Assembly: GCA_009777845.1 (NCBI GenBank)
Contig: WRLD01000030.1
Location: forward strand, 1 to 37,212
DNA length: 37,212 nucleotides
Direction of reading: 5' to 3'
From: Defluviitaleaceae bacterium
GTDB taxonomy: Bacteria; Bacillota; Clostridia; Lachnospirales; WQUN01
Within the stretch, counting starts at the first letter, position 1, and each line of letters begins with the position of its first letter. Under the pieces are notes generated by a model. The model was not told where the DNA came from and searched no databases. It was given only the letters and a program-made list of their open reading frames with translations. The translations under genes were made by a program, and so were the position numbers. Positions 7,302 through 16,060 of the stretch are shown here, one piece after another.

Positions 7302-8849
7302 CTATATCTGGGTGGATAGCCAGTGGTCGAAGTCGGTATCGTTTCCGTGGAGGGCGGTGTAGGTACGGCGTATATTGTTCTTGATGATTGTTGTATCTCT
7401 GTGATTCTCTCCTAATGTGTTAAGGAAAATACAGTAGGCTTTGATATATAGAGGTAGTGCTTCGGTATGGTTGCCTTGCTCGCCATATACTACCGCGATA
7501 CTGTTGTAGGTTAAGGCGGTATCGGGGTGGTCTGCACCTAGGGTTTTTTCTCGGATTTCTCGGGCTTTTTCATGCCAGTGTAACGCTTCGTCATAGTTGC
7601 CTTGGTATCTATATACTATCGCGATGTTGTTGTAGGTAGTGGCGGTGTCCGGGTGGTCTGTGCCTAGGACTTTTTCACGGATTTCTAGGGCTTTTTCAAG
7701 CCAGTGTAACGCTTCGCCATAGTTGCCTTGCTCATAATGTCCCCGCGCGATGTTTTCGCAGGTGGTGGCGGTGTAGAGGTTGTCTGCACCGAGGGCTTTC
7801 TCGTAGATTTCTAGTTTTTTTTCAAACCAGTGTAAGGCTTCGTCATAGTTGCCTTGGTTTCTGTATACGTCCCCGATGTTATTATAGGCTTTGGCGATGT
7901 GCAGGTTGTCTACACCGAGGACTCTTTCGTAGATTTCGGGAGTTTTTTTATACCAGTGTACGGCTTCATCATATTTGCCTTGGTTCCTATATACGTCCGC
8001 AATGTTTTCGTAAGTGAAGGCGATGTTTAAGTTATCTGTGCCGAGGGCGTTTTCATAGCTGTCTTTGGCTTTTTCATACCAGTGCAAGGCTTCGTCATAT
8101 TTGCCTTGGGCGTTATATACTCGCCCGATACGGCTGTAGGTCATGGCGGTGGATAGGCGGTCTGTGCCGAGGACGTTCTCGTAACTTTCCCTAGCTTTTC
8201 CGTACCAGTGTAACGCTTTATCATACTCGCCGTAGTTGTAATATTTTAATGCGATATTATTAAACAGTAGACCGATTTCTTCTCTTTCCACATCACAAAA
8301 CTGCACTATTACAGCTTCCGCTATACTAAGCCTAAAGTAAGCATTTTCATAAGAATCGCTAGGTTTCATATAATCATAGCGCACCATGTATTTTATTATT
8401 TCCGAGCAGTCCTCGTATGACGACCCGCCATACTGTAGCGTGACAGCTTCTTTTATTGTGGGGTGCATGTAGTAGCCGCCTGCGGAAGCAGTAAGATAGC
8501 TACACTCAACAAGCCGTAGCAGGTCGCTTACATCACAGTTGAGCCAGTCTTTTATGTCGTGTGGCATTACCTCGTCTGGCAAAATGGCGAAGTTTTTTAG
8601 TATGCGTATTTGTTCGGGTGATATTTCGAGTTGAGGGGATTGATTTCCCTGTTCTAATGATTGTTCGGGTAATATTTCGGGGTGGGGATATTGATTGTTC
8701 TGTTCTAATGATTGTTCGGTTATGGCGGTGGATGGTTGTTCTGTGGGGTTGGGTTCTTTTTGAAAGTACGTAAGAGTCGCCAAAATTGTCATAATGATAG
8801 CGGTAATTGCACCAATAATTTTATCATTTTTCGCTATAAACTTGAGCAT
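7302..8849 (-). CDS. Membrane-anchored kinesin-light-chain-type TPR protein
   Basis: The 515-residue protein has one N-terminal membrane segment (residues ~11-29), a Pro/Gln-rich linker with a doubled EQSLEQxNQ motif (45-80), and a winged-helix-like stretch (83-140: ILKNFAILPDEV...YYMHPTIKEAV). Then come seven 42-residue TPR units (~195-490) of the form YNNIAxVYxxQGNYDEALHWxEKAxEIxEKxLGxDHPDTA. The winged-helix plus TPR tail resembles the C-terminal half of STAND (NB-ARC-TPR) signalling ATPases, but no P-loop ATPase domain is present; a membrane segment takes its place. A protein-binding scaffold role is likely and the partner is unknown. The start follows AAGGTGG. Confidence 0.82.
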   Translation of the reverse strand: MLKFIAKNDKIIGAITAIIMTILATLTYFQKEPNPTEQPSTAITEQSLEQNNQYPHPEILPEQSLEQGNQSPQLEISPEQIRILKNFAILPDEVMPHDIKDWLNCDVSDLLRLVECSYLTASAGGYYMHPTIKEAVTLQYGGSSYEDCSEIIKYMVRYDYMKPSDSYENAYFRLSIAEAVIVQFCDVEREEIGLLFNNIALKYYNYGEYDKALHWYGKARESYENVLGTDRLSTAMTYSRIGRVYNAQGKYDEALHWYEKAKDSYENALGTDNLNIAFTYENIADVYRNQGKYDEAVHWYKKTPEIYERVLGVDNLHIAKAYNNIGDVYRNQGNYDEALHWFEKKLEIYEKALGADNLYTATTCENIARGHYEQGNYGEALHWLEKALEIREKVLGTDHPDTATTYNNIAIVYRYQGNYDEALHWHEKAREIREKTLGADHPDTALTYNSIAVVYGEQGNHTEALPLYIKAYCIFLNTLGENHRDTTIIKNNIRRTYTALHGNDTDFDHWLSTQI

Positions 8850-9002
8850 ACTACGCCCACCTTTCTTCCCATAAACTATCTATACACATTCTACATCTTA
8901 CAACAAACATTATCAAATTAAAACCATACCTTTTCATTTTATACTGCCTTTCCCTATCACACATTCCCCCCGCCCCAATATATTAAACCATAAAGGAAGC
9001 CA

Positions 9003-9037
9003 ATACCATTATCCGCCCAATGGCTCGATAATGGTAT
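9003..9037. promoter_or_regulatory. Inverted repeat upstream of the SpoIID-like gene
   Basis: ATACCATTATC (9003-9013) and GATAATGGTAT (9027-9037) form perfect 11-base arms around a 13-base centre, just before the AAGGAGAGG ribosome binding site. It could be an operator or a leader hairpin. No convincing sigma-A promoter was found in 8850-9053. Confidence 0.5.
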
Positions 9038-9053
9038 AAAAAGGAGAGGTAAT

Positions 9054-9826
9054 ATGGGTCAAGGGTCTTTAAAGATTCAGCTGGAGGTCGCCGACTATGC
9101 GTTACACGGCAACGAGAATACGGTCTATATAAAAAAGGACGGCAGGACGGTTTATGCACTGGAAACGGACAGGAACGGAAGCGCGGAAACGGTGGAGCTG
9201 GAAGCCCCCGATATAACCGCGGGCAGTCCGTCCTCGGGTACGTCGCTGTTTGAAACCTATGATGTGTATGTGCCTGCTTCGCATGGGTTTTTGCCAGTGA
9301 ATGTGTACGGTGTGCAGATATTCGACAAAATACCGTCTGTGTTGGATATACAGCTAGAGCCGTATGTAGAGGGCGGGCCTACAGAAAAGGACATTTATAT
9401 ACCGCTGGAACACGCCATCGACATAGGTCGGGACAACACCTATCAAAATGAGGCAATAATCGACAGCGAGAACTCCGCCGAGCCTTACGGCGTGCCGCCG
9501 CTAAATCATGCGTATTCGGGGCAATATGCACCCTCGGCGCGTACGCTGGAGCCGTTCGCCCCCGCCACTATCGCGCCGTCAAATGTTCCGCTGGCGAATC
9601 AAGTGGTAATTCCCGAGTATATTACCGTGCATTTGGGCGCGCCCAACACCAACGCCGCCTCGGTTCGCGTCAATTTTATCGACTATATCGCAAACGTAGC
9701 AAGCAGCGAAATTTATCCGCACTGGCATGTAGCGGCGATTGAGGCAAATATCCACGCGCAGGTAAGTCTGGCGTTAAATCGGCTGTTTACGCACTGGTAT
9801 CCTAGTCAGGGTAAGACGTTTGATAT
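9054..9826 (+). pseudogene. SpoIID-like peptidoglycan-binding protein, 5' part (split by element)
   Basis: This is the first 257 codons plus two bases of a gene whose remainder lies at 19980-21090. The fragment carries an N-terminal all-beta region with YDVYVPASHGFLPVNVYGVQIF and the start of a SpoIID-like domain (VRVNFIDYIANVASSEIYPHW, ALNRLFTHWYPSQGKTFDI). Joining base 9826 to 19980 recreates codons for FDI-TNNTQFDQAFIPGR with no extra or missing base. Intact, the protein would be 627 residues. After insertion the frame runs into the element and stops at 9935, so a truncated ~293-residue product is possible. The ATG follows AAGGAGAGG. Confidence 0.9.
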
Positions 9827-9843
9827 AGTTGAGTGTATAAAAA
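9825..9843 (+). repeat. Left terminal inverted repeat / attL
   Basis: ATAGTTGAGTGTATAAAAA is the exact reverse complement of 19961-19979. The AT at 9825-9826 is shared by both junctions and by the reconstructed empty site. It is the probable 2-base crossover core of the serine recombinase. Confidence 0.85.
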
Positions 9844-9962
9844 ACCTAACAACCAAAAACCACCTAAAATCGACCATTTTAGCCGTATGCCCTCCATTTT
9901 TGGAATATGACAAGTTAAGCTCAAATATATTTTAGTAATTAAATTATATTGGAGCTGATGAC

Positions 9963-10103
9963 TTGAAAGAGGAAAACGTCAAGATAACCTTGCCAAAAGA
10001 CCTGCAAAAAGAAATGATGGATTTCTTTTTAAAAACCTCTATTCCGAGAAAGAAAAAAATGCTTCTATCTGAAAATAAACCAGACGGGAGCGAGGAAAAA
10101 TGA
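9963..10103 (+). CDS. Small hypothetical protein upstream of the recombinase
   Basis: A 46-codon frame starts at TTG, 8 bases after GGAG, and its stop overlaps the recombinase start (ATGA at 10100-10103), so the two genes are probably translationally coupled. The peptide is highly charged (LKEENVKITLPKDLQKEMM...), with no recognised domain. It could be a recombination directionality factor or a regulator of the recombinase, by position only. Confidence 0.55.
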   Translation: MKEENVKITLPKDLQKEMMDFFLKTSIPRKKKMLLSENKPDGSEEK

Positions 10104-11683
10104 ACGAAGCAATAAGAAAAAGACTAAGCACGGCGATTTATGTGCGTGTTTCGACCGAAGAACAAGCCCAAGAGGGGTATTCAATTCGTGGGCAAACGGA
10201 AAAATTAAAGTCCTACGCACTACTCAAGGAGTGGGAAATTTTTGGCATTTATGCCGACGAGGGCATAAGCGGAAAAAACATAGTTGACCGCCCCGCCATA
10301 AATCGACTAATCGAGGACATAGAGCAAGGCAATGTCAATAATGTCTTGGTTTTTAAGGTGGACAGGCTAACAAGAAGCACAAAAAACCTGCTCGAATTAG
10401 TAGATTTATTCGAGCAAACAGGCTGTGCCTTTAATTCGCTAAGCGAAAGCATAGACACGGACACGCCCTCTGGGCGAATGTTCCTAAAAATAATCGGTAT
10501 ATTTGCGGAATTTGAACGCGAAAATTTAGTAACCCGATTAAAGCTAGGCTTTGAACGAAAGGCGAGAGAGGGCTACACGCTAGGAAATCACTTTATAAGC
10601 TATGGTTACAGCAAGCCAAAAGGGCAAAAAATACAAACGATAGAGCCGCAGGAAGCAGTAATTGTTAAGGAAATATTTTATATGTATGTTGACGAAAATA
10701 TGTCAATGGGAAAAATCGCAAAAACTTTAAACGAACGCAAAATAAACACTAAACGCAGCGGAAAAACATGGACTGCGAACAAAATAAAAAAAATCCTAAC
10801 AAACCCTACATATATTGGAAAAGTGCGTTATTCTCTGCTTGATAAAGAGAAATATTTTGAAGCAGACGGACAGCATGAAAGGCTTTTAGACGATAAAATA
10901 TTCCATTTGGCACAGGAAAAATTAAAAAACACGCCAAGAATATCAAAAACAAAAAAGCCGCATTCTAACAGCTATTTTTGCGGAGTTTTGTATTGCGGAA
11001 AATGCGGCAGCAAATATACAACGCACAATTGCTCATTCAAAAAAGACGAAAACGGCGAAAAACACCGCCAAATATCCTATCGTTGCAGTAAGAAAATATA
11101 TTACAATAATGATATTTCGTGCAAAAACCCAAACATAAGCCATACTAAGCTAGAAATCGCTTTTATTGAATACATAGAAAAATATAACGATTTAACCGAA
11201 AACGCAGAAGCAAACCCCAACGAAGCAATCGAAAAAGAAGAAAATGAGTTATTGCAATCAATAATTGACAACGAAAAACAGCTAAACATTTTGGAAGCTA
11301 GAAAAAAGCAAATTATGGAGCGGTATGTTGGTGCGGAAATCGAGTTTGACGAATACAAAGATATGCTGCGCGTAATGAATGAGCGTTGCGATGCGTTATA
11401 TGCTGAATTGCAACGCAAAAAATCAAAATTGACGAATGTTCAAAGCTCGCAAGCCATAAACGCCGAAGATGTTATTTTGAACATAAAAGAAAATTGGGAG
11501 ATGTTAAACAATAATGAAAAAATGATATTTCTGCAAAGGTTTGTAAAGAAAATATCTATAACGGTTGAGAAAGAGCGGAAGAATTTTAATGTGGTAAGGA
11601 TTGATAGTATAGAATTTAATACGCAGGGCATTGAAATTGACGAGAAAAAGAAACGTGCAAAAATAATGCCATTATTGCGTTAA
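10100..11683 (+). CDS. Large serine recombinase (integrase of the element)
   Basis: The 527-residue protein has an N-terminal resolvase-type catalytic domain with Ser18 in AIYVRVSTEEQ, the KVDRLTRS and EFERENLVTR motifs, then a Recombinase domain (GYSKPKGQ...LNERKINTKRSGKTWTANKIKKILTNPTYIG). A zinc ribbon (CGVLYCGKCGSKY...YRCSKK...C, ~295-345) and a coiled-coil C-terminus follow. This is the standard order for phage/ICE large serine integrases, and the length is normal. It is the first gene inside the left end and should catalyse the integration seen at 9826/19980. The ATG overlaps the preceding small ORF. Confidence 0.95.
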   Translation: MNEAIRKRLSTAIYVRVSTEEQAQEGYSIRGQTEKLKSYALLKEWEIFGIYADEGISGKNIVDRPAINRLIEDIEQGNVNNVLVFKVDRLTRSTKNLLELVDLFEQTGCAFNSLSESIDTDTPSGRMFLKIIGIFAEFERENLVTRLKLGFERKAREGYTLGNHFISYGYSKPKGQKIQTIEPQEAVIVKEIFYMYVDENMSMGKIAKTLNERKINTKRSGKTWTANKIKKILTNPTYIGKVRYSLLDKEKYFEADGQHERLLDDKIFHLAQEKLKNTPRISKTKKPHSNSYFCGVLYCGKCGSKYTTHNCSFKKDENGEKHRQISYRCSKKIYYNNDISCKNPNISHTKLEIAFIEYIEKYNDLTENAEANPNEAIEKEENELLQSIIDNEKQLNILEARKKQIMERYVGAEIEFDEYKDMLRVMNERCDALYAELQRKKSKLTNVQSSQAINAEDVILNIKENWEMLNNNEKMIFLQRFVKKISITVEKERKNFNVVRIDSIEFNTQGIEIDEKKKRAKIMPLLR

Positions 11684-11710
11684 TTTTCAATCAAAAAGAA
11701 AGGAAACAAA

Positions 11711-12616
11711 TTGAACAAGACCATAATACAAATGGCAAGGCAAGCAAACCTTGCAGAATACCTATTGGGCGTGGGCGTTCCGCTTGTGCGTAGCGGTAGC
11801 AGATACCGCCACAAGGAACATAACAGCCTTATTTTTACCGATAATGCGTATTATTGGAACAGTCGAGGGGAGCATGGGAACGCAATAGATTATCTTATGC
11901 GTCACATGAATATGGATTTTAAAAGTGCCATTTTAGCATTAACAAATACATCTATTTCACAAACAACCAAGCAGAGCATGAAACCTTTCGCCCTCGACAA
12001 TTCAAAGCTACAAAATAATCAAAATAAAGTTAGGCGGTATTTAAACACGATACGCAATATAGGTTTTTCCATTATATCACATCTTACGGAAAAAAATTTA
12101 CTACATCAAGAAAAGCGAACAAACAACGCCATATTTTCCATATATGACGAAAATAATATTTGCGTAGGTGCAGAGGTTCAAGGCATAACCTCAAAGCGTT
12201 TTAAAGGTATTAAAAAAAATAGCAAATATGGTTATGGTTTTAATGTTCGATTTTCTGAAAATGATACATATGACTATGCACTATTTTTTGAAAGTGCAAT
12301 TGATTTAATCAGTTTTATAGACTACAAACATAACCACGAAAAAAAGAACCTTAACAGTTGTATTTTGGTATCAATGTCGGGATTAAAATTAAATGTTATT
12401 AAAAACACTGTGGCGGTTTTCAAGGGAAATATGGGCGTTGTTTTATGTGTAGATAATGACAACGCAGGGGCAATGTTCATAAACAAAGTAGAAAATGCGA
12501 AAATTCCATATATAAAACGTCTGCCTGATAAAAAATTCAAGGACTGGAACGAGCAATTAACCTTTACAAAAATGCAAAAACGACCAATTTCACGATTATA
12601 TGAAATAACGAGATAG
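11711..12616 (+). CDS. DUF3991/Toprim domain primase-like protein
   Basis: The 301-residue protein starts at TTG after AAAGGAA. The N-terminal part (SGSRYRHKEHNSLIFTDNAYYW..GEHGNAIDYL) is the zinc-less primase-like DUF3991 region. The C-terminal half has Toprim signatures: ALFFESAIDLISF with the conserved Glu, and VVLCVDNDNAG as the DxD...G motif. Such proteins accompany MobA/MobL relaxases in Firmicute mobile elements and probably prime or support synthesis of the transferred strand. It is co-directional with the recombinase gene, 27 bp downstream. Confidence 0.8.
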   Translation: MNKTIIQMARQANLAEYLLGVGVPLVRSGSRYRHKEHNSLIFTDNAYYWNSRGEHGNAIDYLMRHMNMDFKSAILALTNTSISQTTKQSMKPFALDNSKLQNNQNKVRRYLNTIRNIGFSIISHLTEKNLLHQEKRTNNAIFSIYDENNICVGAEVQGITSKRFKGIKKNSKYGYGFNVRFSENDTYDYALFFESAIDLISFIDYKHNHEKKNLNSCILVSMSGLKLNVIKNTVAVFKGNMGVVLCVDNDNAGAMFINKVENAKIPYIKRLPDKKFKDWNEQLTFTKMQKRPISRLYEITR

Positions 12617-12676
12617 CCCAAAATCTTTTTTTGCTGTTTCGCAAAATGGGAAAAATGCCCTGCGGGTCAGAGAAAA

Positions 12677-14206
12677 TCACCTTAAATAATACGGCGTTTT
12701 TCGCACTCTAGCCATGCCATAAGGGGTCAGTAGCACAATATCCGTCAACTGCCCAAATTCTTCGGGCTTTATTATGCGTTTTTCTACCTCGTGCGTAGTG
12801 GTTGACGTTCCCCTACCAAGCCCGAAAACGTCTGAATTTGTGCCATAAGCGATAACTTTTTTTTCATATGTGCCTACAAGGCGGCTAAAATATTCCTGCG
12901 TGTCGGTATCGGTTGCACCTAAAATAGCCTTGTATGAGCAAGTGTCGCAAATTACCTTACGCTCGTTTGTTCCGTAAATTACATCAAGCTGTGCCAAACT
13001 TTGAACGATTAGGCAAATACTCACTTTTTTGCTTCTAAGAGTTGCCAAACCGTCAAGCATTGAGGGGATTTTTCCAAGACGTGGGAACTCGTCAAGCAAG
13101 AATAAAATGGGTAGTGCTGTTTGCTCGTTACGTCTTTCAAAATGCGTTAAAAACTGGCTAACAATCAGCGTTAAAAGCGTTTTCCATTGCCTAAGTAAAT
13201 GCTCGGGAATTTGTATGTAAATATCATTTCCATATTCTAAATCCTCGGGAGTGATATTTTTTTGCTTAGAAAGGGCAGAAATCAAGTCTTTATCCGTTAC
13301 AAACGGAACAATATTTTTGCTAACCTCTGCCATAATTCCCGCAAGCGTTTTTTCTTCCATGCACTCAAAATTATTTGCAAAATATCGCGCTTCACATGTT
13401 CCACTTTGGCAAATTTCTTGTATAAGCGATTTTATGGCGGTGCTTTGTATTTGCTGTATCGTTTCGAGAAACGATAGCCCCACCCCGCTAAAATGCAAAA
13501 TACAAGCGGTAAATAGGTTTTGTGCGGATTCTAGCCAAAATGGGTCTTTAATTTCATAGGGCAGGGGGATAATGGCTTGTGCTATTGCCCGCGCCTCTTG
13601 CGTGGGATTGGCAGAATTTCGCAAGCAATAAAACGGGTTATAGCCATAGGAATTTGCGATAATTGGATTAAAAACGTTAATGTTTTGGCGGTATTCCTTG
13701 CTTTGTTCGTATAACTCGCCCTTAATGTCGATAGCAAAAACGCTCTCGCTCCATGCTCTAAGTGTCGGGATAACAATACAGCTTGTCTTTCCGCTACCCA
13801 CCCCGCCAACGACTAAAATATGTCCGTCTGTATTCTCTGGCTTAGCCATATATTTTTTCCCTGCCCTGCCGAAAACAACGCCATTAGCACGGCGATTTTT
13901 AATACTCCGCATGGCTTTAGTGGTTTTGTTGGCATTTTTAGTGCTAATAATTTCGTCTATGATGTTTTTCTCGCCTTTTAGTTTTTGTATTAGAGTTAAT
14001 ACGCCTATTCCGATTATTATTGATAGTGTATATACAATGGCTGAATATGGCTCGTCAAGCGTGTTTGCGTAGAGGACACCACCAAAAACGAGCAAAAAAG
14101 GCAAAAGCATACCTTGTTGTTGTAATCCTGCACCAGTTCTAAGGATACTTGTAAATAATTTTATTGTCATACCTAAAACAAGCATAACCACGCTAAAAAC
14201 ACCCAT
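12677..14206 (-). CDS. VirD4/TraG-type coupling protein
   Basis: The 509-residue protein has two N-terminal membrane segments (MGVFSVVMLVLGM..., LLPFLLVFGGVLYA), Walker A GGVGSGKTSC, Walker B LFLLDEFPRLG, and a C-terminal T4CP region (LIVQSLAQLDVIYG, IIKPEEFGQL). Coupling proteins dock the relaxosome to a type IV secretion channel at the membrane. I place the start at the ATG at 14204-14206, preceded by AAAGG. The frame is open further upstream, but that extension crosses a strong terminator hairpin and lacks membrane-protein character. No T4SS genes accompany it, so it probably serves a helper's channel. Confidence 0.9.
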   Translation of the reverse strand: MGVFSVVMLVLGMTIKLFTSILRTGAGLQQQGMLLPFLLVFGGVLYANTLDEPYSAIVYTLSIIIGIGVLTLIQKLKGEKNIIDEIISTKNANKTTKAMRSIKNRRANGVVFGRAGKKYMAKPENTDGHILVVGGVGSGKTSCIVIPTLRAWSESVFAIDIKGELYEQSKEYRQNINVFNPIIANSYGYNPFYCLRNSANPTQEARAIAQAIIPLPYEIKDPFWLESAQNLFTACILHFSGVGLSFLETIQQIQSTAIKSLIQEICQSGTCEARYFANNFECMEEKTLAGIMAEVSKNIVPFVTDKDLISALSKQKNITPEDLEYGNDIYIQIPEHLLRQWKTLLTLIVSQFLTHFERRNEQTALPILFLLDEFPRLGKIPSMLDGLATLRSKKVSICLIVQSLAQLDVIYGTNERKVICDTCSYKAILGATDTDTQEYFSRLVGTYEKKVIAYGTNSDVFGLGRGTSTTTHEVEKRIIKPEEFGQLTDIVLLTPYGMARVRKTPYYLR

Positions 14207-14257
14207 AAAATCATACCTTTTTACTTTGTGTGGTTTTATGTATATGTGGGGGAATAG

Positions 14258-14290
14258 AAAAAAATCCCCCCATGCAGAAACGCATGGGGG
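14258..14290 (-). terminator. Rho-independent terminator between TPR gene and coupling protein
   Basis: On the minus strand, CCCCCATGC and GCATGGGGG (14282-14290 and 14267-14275) form a 9-bp stem with a 6-base loop, followed by GATTTTTTTC. It ends transcription of the small-gene operon before the coupling protein gene. Confidence 0.85.
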
Positions 14291-14318
14291 AGTGGAAAAG
14301 GGTAATTTGATTTCTTTT

Positions 14319-14909
14319 TTATAATCGTGCACGCATATCTCTAATGCTATCATCGCTTACTCCGAATCTGCTACTATCCACAAACTCTAACGATTTTTTG
14401 TAGTAACTTCTGGCTTCGCTTTTACGGTTTAAGTCCCATAAAACATGTCCAATAGCTAGAAAAATCATATATTCATAGCCTTCCTCTAAAATCTTCTCTG
14501 CTTCCAAGAAGTCATTTAATGAATTTCCAAGATTTCCATTTTGATAATAAATTGCTCCGCGATTACGATATGCGTGAAAATTCGGGAAAATGTCTATAGA
14601 TTTTATTAAATCTTTCATAGCTTCTTTTTCTTTGCCGACAGAAAGATAACAGATACCCCTCCTTAAATAAATTTCGTAACTATCAGGAACTGTATCAGGA
14701 ACTACATCCGCACATTTATTAAAATCTTCTATAGCTTTTTCGTATTTTTCGGTTGCTGCATACAAAAGACCTCGCTCATAATACAAGTCACAATCATTAT
14801 TATCAAGCACTATTGCCTTACTATATGCTTCTATCGCCATATCATATTTTCCTGCTTCTATATGGCTTTCAGCCTCAGCGGTGTAATAATTCACATCTTT
14901 ACTGGACAT
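14319..14909 (-). CDS. TPR-repeat protein
   Basis: The 196-residue soluble protein consists of about five 34-residue TPR units, for example AEAESHIEAGKYDMAIEAYSKAI and YYERGLLYAATEKYEKAIEDFNK. TPRs mediate protein-protein contacts; the partner is unknown. The start ATG follows GGAGG with 7-base spacing. It is the last gene of a minus-strand run of four small genes (15734 to 14319) that ends at a strong terminator. Confidence 0.8.
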   Translation of the reverse strand: MSSKDVNYYTAEAESHIEAGKYDMAIEAYSKAIVLDNNDCDLYYERGLLYAATEKYEKAIEDFNKCADVVPDTVPDSYEIYLRRGICYLSVGKEKEAMKDLIKSIDIFPNFHAYRNRGAIYYQNGNLGNSLNDFLEAEKILEEGYEYMIFLAIGHVLWDLNRKSEARSYYKKSLEFVDSSRFGVSDDSIRDMRARL

Positions 14910-14952
14910 TTAATATCCTCCTAATTATTCAAATAAAATTGGTTGTAATCTT

Positions 14953-15216
14953 TTAAGATTTTTTGTTAAGGTATCGAGTTATATAACCTTGTTTTTTGTA
15001 ATTAACACCAACAGGGCAATATCTAGGCGAGTTTTCTTGCCTTAACCCATAATCAGCCCAACTCTCATTAAGTGGGTCGTCTAGCATTTCAGTGTGTTGC
15101 GTTCCGTTCTTCTTGTGATAATTGAAATGGTCTATATATCTCATACAATAAGATTTTCCCGTTTTGGGATTTTCTAAAAGAGATATACAATCTTTGCATG
15201 ATAACATTTCTCGCAC
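14953..15216 (-). CDS. Hypothetical cysteine-containing protein
   Basis: The 87-residue product has four cysteines (MLSCKDCISLLENPKTGKSYC... RYCPVG) that could bind a metal. No family was recognised. The start may be the GTG at 15216 near AGGAG, or the ATG three codons later. It lies between the TPR gene and another small cysteine-containing gene on the same strand. Confidence 0.55.
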   Translation of the reverse strand: MREMLSCKDCISLLENPKTGKSYCMRYIDHFNYHKKNGTQHTEMLDDPLNESWADYGLRQENSPRYCPVGVNYKKQGYITRYLNKKS

Positions 15217-15260
15217 ACGCTCCTTTTTATAAATCGTTAGTATAGAATAACCTAAATTAA

Positions 15261-15497
15261 CTACTCAGCACCAAAGCAAGGGCAATTTAAATGGGAGCAG
15301 GCATAGAACAATACACCCTCGGGGTAGTCATATGCGTAACAATAAGTATGTTCACTACTCGCTGGGCATGGTATAATTTCAGCTCTTTCCATAAATTGTT
15401 TTATTGCCCTATCTGCTGAAATTTTAAGATGCGTTTCTTGATACACTTGAAAAAACTTTCTTTCCACTTCTGCCTTATCTTGTATTCTAACAGCCAT
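15261..15497 (-). CDS. Hypothetical protein with C-terminal cysteines
   Basis: The 78-residue product has an N-terminal helix-rich part (MAVRIQDKAEVERKFFQVYQ) and Cys residues in IIPCPASS, TYCYAY and YACSHLNCPCFG, a possible small metal site. An AAGGGGCGA ribosome binding site precedes the ATG. No family was recognised. Confidence 0.55.
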   Translation of the reverse strand: MAVRIQDKAEVERKFFQVYQETHLKISADRAIKQFMERAEIIPCPASSEHTYCYAYDYPEGVLFYACSHLNCPCFGAE

Positions 15498-15572
15498 TGA
15501 ATCGCCCCTTTTTTAAAATAAAAAAATAGGAATATTCCTATTTTCTTATTATTCAGTTTTTAAAAATTTATT

Positions 15573-15734
15573 TTACCTACCCTGTTTTTGAGTCCACGCT
15601 CTTTTTACTCTTTCCTGCGTACTATCAAAGTTTTGAACCTCTTTTGTTGATTGTTTCGTTGGCTTTTTCAGCAAATTCTTAATATGTTGTTCGTTTGCCT
15701 TTTTATTTGCAGCACTTACTGTTTTAATACTCAT
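15573..15734 (-). CDS. Small basic hypothetical protein
   Basis: This 53-codon frame starts at the ATG at 15732-15734, 8 bases after GGGAG. The product is strongly basic and Gln/Lys-rich (MSIKTVSAANKKANEQ...RVKRAWTQKQGR). It is the first gene of the minus-strand small-gene run and the one nearest to the candidate invertible promoter segment at 15852-16052, so it may be the first target of that switch. No family was recognised. Confidence 0.5.
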   Translation of the reverse strand: MSIKTVSAANKKANEQHIKNLLKKPTKQSTKEVQNFDSTQERVKRAWTQKQGR

Positions 15735-15851
15735 CTCAACCACTCCCTTTATATAATTTTGTAAAACTTTAACAAAATCAATAGCAGAGAGGGGCTTGCG
15801 TTTATTCGCAATGTTTGAGGTGAGGGAAATTTTTTAATTATAATTTACCAT

Positions 15852-16052
15852 TTCAGAATAGTACACTTTTTCGGAATTATGATTTAAAAATTTTACGTTG
15901 CTTAAAACATAAAATACATGACATATATTTACATATTTGCCACTTTTATGCTAAATTTGTGTAAATATTTTACAAAATGCTTGACATTTTATGTCATTTA
16001 TGGTATAATTATTATATTGACAAGCTGTTCAGAAAAGTGTACTTTTCTGAAC
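15852..16052. other. Candidate invertible promoter segment (serine recombinase sites)
   Basis: Two related sites face each other. Site A (15852-15876) reads TTCAGAATAGTACACTTTT on the plus strand. Site B (16027-16052) reads TTCAGAAAAGTACACTTTT on the minus strand (18 of 19 identical). Both are also internal dyads, as expected for serine recombinase sites. Between them lies a consensus promoter pointing right. A serine recombinase gene ends 7 bp outside site B, and the minus-strand small-gene operon starts 118 bp outside site A. Inversion would aim the promoter at that operon. Sites diverge by an indel at one end, so activity is unproven. Confidence 0.6.
15981..16009 (+). promoter_or_regulatory. 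Consensus sigma-A promoter inside the candidate invertible segment
   Basis: TTGACA (15981-15986), a 17-base spacer and TATAAT (16004-16009) match the consensus perfectly. A 15-base palindrome TGACATTTTATGTCA (15982-15996) overlaps it and could be an operator. In the present orientation transcription would run into a hairpin within ~40 bases and then antisense to the recombinase. Confidence 0.8.
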
Positions 16053-16060
16053 ACTTTTTT
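16027..16060 (+). terminator. Terminator-like hairpin coinciding with site B
   Basis: GTTCAGAAAAG and CTTTTCTGAAC form a perfect 11-bp stem with a 4-base loop, followed by ACTTTTTT. It would stop rightward transcription from the 15981-16009 promoter and so shield the opposing recombinase gene. Confidence 0.6.

Noticed and set aside
14207..14353. 49-codon N-terminal extension of the coupling protein
   Set aside because: It spans a strong terminator hairpin and lacks the hydrophobic start expected; the ATG at 14206 follows AAAGG and leads directly into the membrane segments.
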